Assembly (NCBI GenBank): GCA_025642075.2
Contig: JAODUO010000582.1
Location: 154,501 to 218,500 of the forward strand
Length of the DNA stretch: 64,000 bases
DNA from: Ridgeia piscesae
Lineage: Eukaryota > Annelida > Polychaeta > Sabellida > Siboglinidae
Reading direction: 5' to 3'
Below the pieces are notes generated by a model. The model was not told the origin of the DNA. It searched no databases and worked only from the letters and a program-made list of their open reading frames with translations. Of the stretch, positions 44,481 to 64,000 are shown piece after piece. The translations under genes were made by a program, and so were the position numbers. Every line of letters starts with the position of its first letter. Position 1 is the first letter of the stretch.

Positions 44481-45570
44481 GTGAGATGGCGCTACAATTT
44501 GTCCAGCGGGCGGCTAGATGAAGAAGGCTCCGTATGGTGGCGATACTATTTGTCACTCTTCCTCGATCTAATAGTGCAGCGGCCGAAGCTGAAAAAGGGC
44601 TCTATTTAAGGAGATTCCCCCACCGGAAGTATAACAAGCTGGGACCGGTCTCATTTTGATAGTCTGGATATCTAGTTTCTGAAAAACGATGTAGTTGCAG
44701 CAAACTTGTACATGCTGAATTAACCCTTGGTGTGCGGCAACCTCTGAAAACATGACGTCTTCAGTTACTTGTTTATTTGATTAAATCAGTCTTTATTTTT
44801 TAGAATTGGTAGTTATATCAATGTATTTCATTGAAATGGACATGCAGCAATATATTTTAGGCAGTTTTATACCGATAAGGGGGTTAAGGGTCCAAAAATA
44901 TGGCGATTGTTTGTGATTTTGACCAAACTTAAGCACATTTTCTTGCACCCTACTACCAATACATGTTACAACAGTGTCAGACCTGACTTTATTCATCATC
45001 CAGGATGTGTCATTGATGGATCAGTTTGAGCATGGTGAAGTGGGTATAACATGGTCCATTAACCATCTGTTTGCGACAACGCACAAACTACGTTTTTGAA
45101 TTTATGCTTTTGCTTTATCTGAATAAATACGGCATATAGAGCAATAATTGTGCCATGGGAGTATTTATATGTTTTAGGGTATTCCGATTTCATTTATTTC
45201 CGCCATTTTTAAAGATGGTGGTCGTCAATACAAATGTTACAATATCTCAAACACTACGTCGCCTAGAGCAATTTTGTTGACATTGTTGGAATGCTTGATG
45301 GATAACGATACCAACCATGTTATTTGTCACCTTCAACAACATAACAATTCGCGCCATTTTTAAAGATGGCGTCTGTCAAAGCCGTTTATTTCCGTATTTA
45401 AGAAATACGGTATTTAGATCCATCTTTCACCACATTTTAAGAGCTTCGAATCGTCGAAGGGTGTAGCTGATGTACAGTGGAGACCTGTTTGACCCACTGT
45501 TGACATTAGTTATAAGTTTGAGACGAATTCAACGCCTTATATGATTTGTTCCCTATTATCGCACCAACAT
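44481..45570. other. Spacer between NUS1 5' end and the SGNH gene 3' end
   Basis: No gene seen. It contains two 20-bp near-palindromes built on 'cgccatttttaaagatgg' (45201-45220 and 45352-45371). Confidence 0.45.
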
Positions 45571-45571
45571 A

Positions 45572-45624
45572 CACCAACATACTTGAGCTCCAATTGTTTA
45601 TCTGACCGTCGAATATTTATCACA

Positions 45625-45688
<64 letters not shown>

Positions 45689-45783
45689 TATATATGAGCA
45701 ATAAAATTGCATTTTGCAAAATTAATGGCTACACCAACATACTTGAGCTCCAATTGTTTATCTGACCGTCGAATATTATCACA

Positions 45784-45871
<88 letters not shown>

Positions 45872-45965
45872 TGTGATAAATACACGGTCAGATAAACAAT
45901 TGGAGCTCAAGTATGTTGGTGTAGGCCGGTGTACATTTTGCAAAATGCAATTTTATATTGCTGCC
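45572..45965. repeat. Fold-back (inverted-repeat) element with (TA)n core
   Basis: A ~55-bp word beginning 'caccaacatacttgagctcc' occurs directly at 45572 and 45731 and inverted at about 45870-45923; the inverted pair is separated by (TA)n at 45783-45869. The arms extend further: 'agcaataaaattgcattttg' (45697) pairs with the inverted 'gcaaaatgcaattttatatt' (~45940-45959). A second (TA)n lies at 45626-45694. The outcome is a large cruciform-capable, MITE-like structure. Confidence 0.7.
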
Positions 45966-46051
45966 ATTTTGTGTTGGTCTTGTCACGAATGAACAGTTTC
46001 TGCGAGTCCTTTGTGGTACGCCATATCATAAGGTTTTGTAGGTCCACCCGT
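45945..46051 (-). pseudogene. Duplicated fragment of the SGNH gene's first coding exon
   Basis: About 105 bp identical or nearly so to 48447-48551, the C-terminal end of the first coding exon of the SGNH-like gene (minus-strand frame '[20 protein letters not shown]'). No splice site or start flanks the copy, which lies about 490 bp 3' of the gene's stop and touches the fold-back element. Confidence 0.75.
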
Positions 46052-46542
46052 AATAATCGTTGTTACAATTTTCCTGAACTTAATGAAGATTTCTTGGTTA
46101 AGAATTCGTTGCGTGAATTACAAATTGAGCTGTGCCAGAATATCAATTTCTTAAAAATATTTAGATAAACTCGGTGGATCACCTCAGAACTTTTGCACTT
46201 AACATTAATTACAAAACAGTTCAATCTATTTTTGTCCGACTCCTGCTTTCCTCGGGGTACGGGAAATGCAACGATCGCATGTCATCTGCATCAATGAATC
46301 CCTGTACAGAACATATAGCTACAGAATCAGCGCAGCATCTCATGCAACAGAAAACAGAATGTCTAATGGACAAAGACGATGGCAATCTGATGTCTTTCTG
46401 TCGTATATCTGCTATAATGTTTTTCGATTTGTGGCTGCCACCATCTGCTTTGCAGATGGCACACACATTTAGTTGGTTTTAGATCGCTGTCCACTTCCGG
46501 TATGCCGTGGCAGCGTATGTTTAGGCCCTTGATGGACCCTGA

Positions 46543-47446
46543 TCACAGAACACATAGATTTCGAAGCATCATGTTGGCGGATATAATTCCCACTTCTCCG
46601 CGTATCTTGTTGTCTTTCGGACTACGAGCTATATAATGCGACCCCAATATGTGTTGTTCACAGCGTGGGAGAATTATTCCGAACTCATCGTGAACGGGAA
46701 TGGCCAAATTCACTGCTGCTGAAGTAACCATAGCATTGAAAGCAGTCAGTGCAAAGTTGTTGCGATGTCCGCGATGATATCCTACAAGCAGATTCCCAAA
46801 AGGCGGTGTGGTGACAATAACGAATTTTGCTCCACGTGATGACAATTTGCCCTTGATGTCTTTCAGACATGATTGTAACTTGTCACGACCGTGCTCCATT
46901 ATGTAGTCCAAGCGCTTTTTTGCCGGATGCAAATCCCAGGCACCCGTTTGTAAAAACACGATGTCCCCAGCGATAATGTTTAGCTGTTGCAAATATTTTT
47001 TCCACAGTGATTTGCAGTCAGCAATATATCTCATCCAAATAAAGCTTATACTACACATGCTTAACGTCTTATGCCTTTGAGGGGCGGTCAACGGTTGAGG
47101 GCAACAATGCAAGAAGAGGTAATCGGCCTTGTACCTCATGTGTGATGGTCCTATCATAACAACCCGTTTGCGCCCTGCGCAGCTGAAAGAAAAAGAAGAC
47201 GTCTAAGACGACAGTGCAGTTGTACGTGTGCGGCGAATGCATTCGGTGTTGCGTGGTGTATTTGTTGAATATGATATGTTTCATACATAAGCATATGCTT
47301 ATTTCAATTGCCTCATACGTGTGTGGGCCCGCGCGTGCGTGCGTGGCTGTGTTTTTAAAGAGTCTACATTAACCCATATCAATTACGGATATGATGCTGC
47401 AATTATATTACATTGATTATATTTGAATTACGTTTATTATATTTGA

Positions 47447-47499
<53 letters not shown>

Positions 47500-47514
47500 T
47501 GTGTGTGCGTGCGT

Positions 47515-47566
<52 letters not shown>

Positions 47567-48109
47567 CCGATCTAATCAGCATTAGGAATAAGTTGGAAAT
47601 TGATACTTAGATGTACTGAGGCCATATAAAAGACAATTATAAATAATTTGCTTTCGAATATGCAACTACCTAACTATATTATTTGCGGGGTTATCCTTTG
47701 GTAAAGGCAAGGTCTCCCAAGAAATTTCAGGAAACACGATTCTGAGAAAAACGTCTTTTAACTTAAATTAAACAGTTTCGCAATATGATTTTTTTAAAGT
47801 TTAGTAACACTGCACTAAAAGCGTTGGCGATGTTTGTTCAGTTGCCGACGAACGATAGCACTGACTCATACTCCTGTCGGTCTTATCTTTGCGGTTCCTA
47901 GGCGATTTGACGATATCGATGCCCTCTGTAAACTGGACGCAGCCAAAGACAAACTCATGAACTCTGTCTAACTCTTGGTCAAGATTATCGGCTACAGCGT
48001 TGTCAACTTGTCAATTCTCAATTGTTACTCGGTGGACTCCGACCTGACATAAATCATGTGCTTCGTCCTGCGGTGTTCCATTGAATGTAAGAATAATGTG
48101 TTATTAAGC

Positions 48110-48170
<61 letters not shown>

Positions 48171-48187
48171 GCATACATATATATATA

Positions 48188-48272
<85 letters not shown>

Positions 48273-49195
48273 CGCTTCCAAATGGACACTATTTGATCTA
48301 CGTCAAAGAGGCTTTGTACTTATCGTTATTGTTGTTATGTTTATAACATAGAGAGATAAGTATTATATGTGTGTTACTGCTATTAATATTGTAATATAAT
48401 TACAGTGCTATTGACGCAAATTTACTTGCACAAATTAGACTCTTCTACAATTTTATATTGCTGCCATTTTGTGTTGGTCTTGTCACGAATGAACAGTTTC
48501 TGCGAGTCCTTTGTGGTACGCCATATCATAAGGTTTTGTAGGTCCACCCGTCTCTGGAGAGAAACTGAAGGAAATGCGTGCCGCCGCGTCACTTGTTCCG
48601 AATAGCAATTCGTGCCACAGATTGTTTTCTTCCATAAGAACTTGTTCCGTGGAAGTCTCGTATCCGTATAGGCCATGTAGTCGACGTACATAAGGTCAAT
48701 TGTTATGTTGATGCAACTAGTCCGATCCAGAAAACAAAATGCAATATACGTACCATTGAAATAGTCGTCAAAGGAACACGTCTGCAGTAATGAATACGAC
48801 ATAGACATGATCCGGAAACTGCTGCCACCGTGCGTCGGCCTCGCTCGTTTTAATTCGCTTATGACAATAACGACTCCATTTATGTCTCTTTCGCAATGGC
48901 TCACTACGCGGTGGTTGTAAGGTTTCCAAACAGGCGCAGAATGTTTTCTCGTGAATTTCGTTGAGTGATTTCTTGTTAAACTATGAAACTGTTTTATCTC
49001 TACTATGTCACACGAATAGTAGTTATTGCTAACGTCAATTAGAGTGTAGTTGGCGTATGTAAGCATGTTGTATATCGGATATAGGAATGGCCTCGTGTAT
49101 ACTCGTAAGAAGGATGCTTGGAAGAGTAGTAGGACGACGAAGCAGCTGGCACCCATAAGGAAGATTGTAGATGTCTCGCGCTGATGGTTCACCAT
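46543..49195 (-). CDS. Type II membrane SGNH/PC-esterase-like protein
   Basis: CDS = complement(join(46543-47182, 48426-49195)), 469 aa; donor 'tgcaa|gtaaat' and acceptor 'tctttcag|ctgcgc' agree in phase 2. Start ATG at 49195 is in ACCATGG, 15 nt after a good acceptor ('tgattgcag' ending at 49211), so a 5' UTR exon lies upstream. Residues 10-30 form a signal-anchor ('[20 protein letters not shown]'); the rest would be lumenal with several Cys and N-glycosylation sites. The second exon has the SGNH block-I-like '[11 protein letters not shown]' (S270), then '[13 protein letters not shown]' and '[10 protein letters not shown]....GSHYI' (H439). This resembles GDSL/SGNH acyl-esterase proteins of the Pmr5/Cas1p/NXPE type, which act on glycans in the Golgi. 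The canonical block-I Asp is Pro here ('GPSH' not 'GDSH'). Substrate unknown. Confidence 0.75.
47447..47561. repeat. (TG)n microsatellite
   Basis: TG array with CG interruptions, in the intron of the SGNH-like gene. Confidence 0.97.
48112..48269. repeat. (TA)n microsatellite
   Basis: About 160 bp of TA with a few substitutions, in the intron of the SGNH-like gene. Confidence 0.97.
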
Positions 49196-49210
49196 GGTTG
49201 TATTCACTTC

Positions 49211-51552
<2,342 letters not shown>

Positions 51553-51842
51553 TTTATTTACGTAGTACATATTGTGTGTCTCTGCATATAAAAACGCAAC
51601 AATTCATTTTGTTTCACATAATCTCAGTGATTAACACCTGTATTGATAAATCAGCCAAATTACACCCATTTCGGCAACACACTCTAAATAAAGTATACAA
51701 TAAGTTATCTGTCATGACGACAACAGAAGGTTGCTAGCAATCGCTGACACAACACGAGAACGTCTTTAGTAGCTGCTAACGCCAAACGTTAATTAGCATA
51801 CTCGCTGGTAGAGAACCGGAAGTCAACAATCAGCAGCATGTA
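51553..51842 (-). terminator. Zinc transporter 3' UTR and poly(A) signal
   Basis: On the minus strand the stop codon (51845-51843) is followed about 285 nt later by AATAAA (plus-strand 'tttatt' at 51553-51558). Confidence 0.55.

Positions 51843-64000
<12,158 letters not shown>

Overview
The window is genomic DNA from an animal. Its genes are split by short phased introns with GT..AG ends, it is AT-rich and packed with microsatellites, and it carries LINE and SINE debris. Gene structures and repeats suggest a marine invertebrate bilaterian, perhaps a lophotrochozoan such as a mollusc or annelid; the phylum is inference. All exon models were assembled by hand from reading frame, splice sites, phase continuity and remembered family motifs; no search was run.

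Layout from left to right. (1) 1-607: the 3' end of a non-LTR retrotransposon. (2) 2971-12874, plus strand: a complete 12-coding-exon PNISR orthologue (SR-rich splicing-associated protein, about 813 aa), with a decayed copy of its exon 2 lying upstream of its first coding exon. (3) 13956-14332: a possible MITE. (4) 18160-35632, plus strand: the most interesting locus, a 5-exon gene for a 446-aa single-pass receptor with signal peptide, one Ig V-like domain, two Lin12/Notch repeats, a Notch-type heterodimerisation domain with a basic furin-like cluster, a transmembrane helix and a 33-aa tail ending in a PDZ-ligand-like T-H-V. EGF repeats, RAM and ankyrins are absent. Its first intron is about 14 kb, full of tandem repeats, and holds an intronless antisense gene for a small secreted protein (29968-30417). 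(5) 38513-44173, minus strand: complete 5-exon NUS1 (Nogo-B receptor). (6) 46543-49195, minus strand: a type II membrane SGNH/PC-esterase-like protein in two coding exons, with a fragment of its coding exon duplicated 3' of the gene inside a fold-back repeat. (7) 51843-60503, minus strand: complete 9-exon SLC30A zinc transporter of the ZnT2/3/4/8 type, whose usual histidine-rich loop contains no histidine. (8) 60504-64000: no gene seen.

The genes do not form a pathway. PNISR is nuclear and RNA-related, NUS1 acts at the ER in dolichol synthesis, the zinc transporter loads vesicles, and the Notch-like receptor and the SGNH protein belong to the secretory or cell-surface system. The region between about 14.8 and 36 kb is repeat-dominated: (TG)n, (TA)n, (GTCT)n, (CCCT)n, plus two copies of a roughly 300-bp microsatellite-flanked repeat. 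The main candidate for something undescribed is the Ig-LNR-NOD Notch-like mini-receptor.
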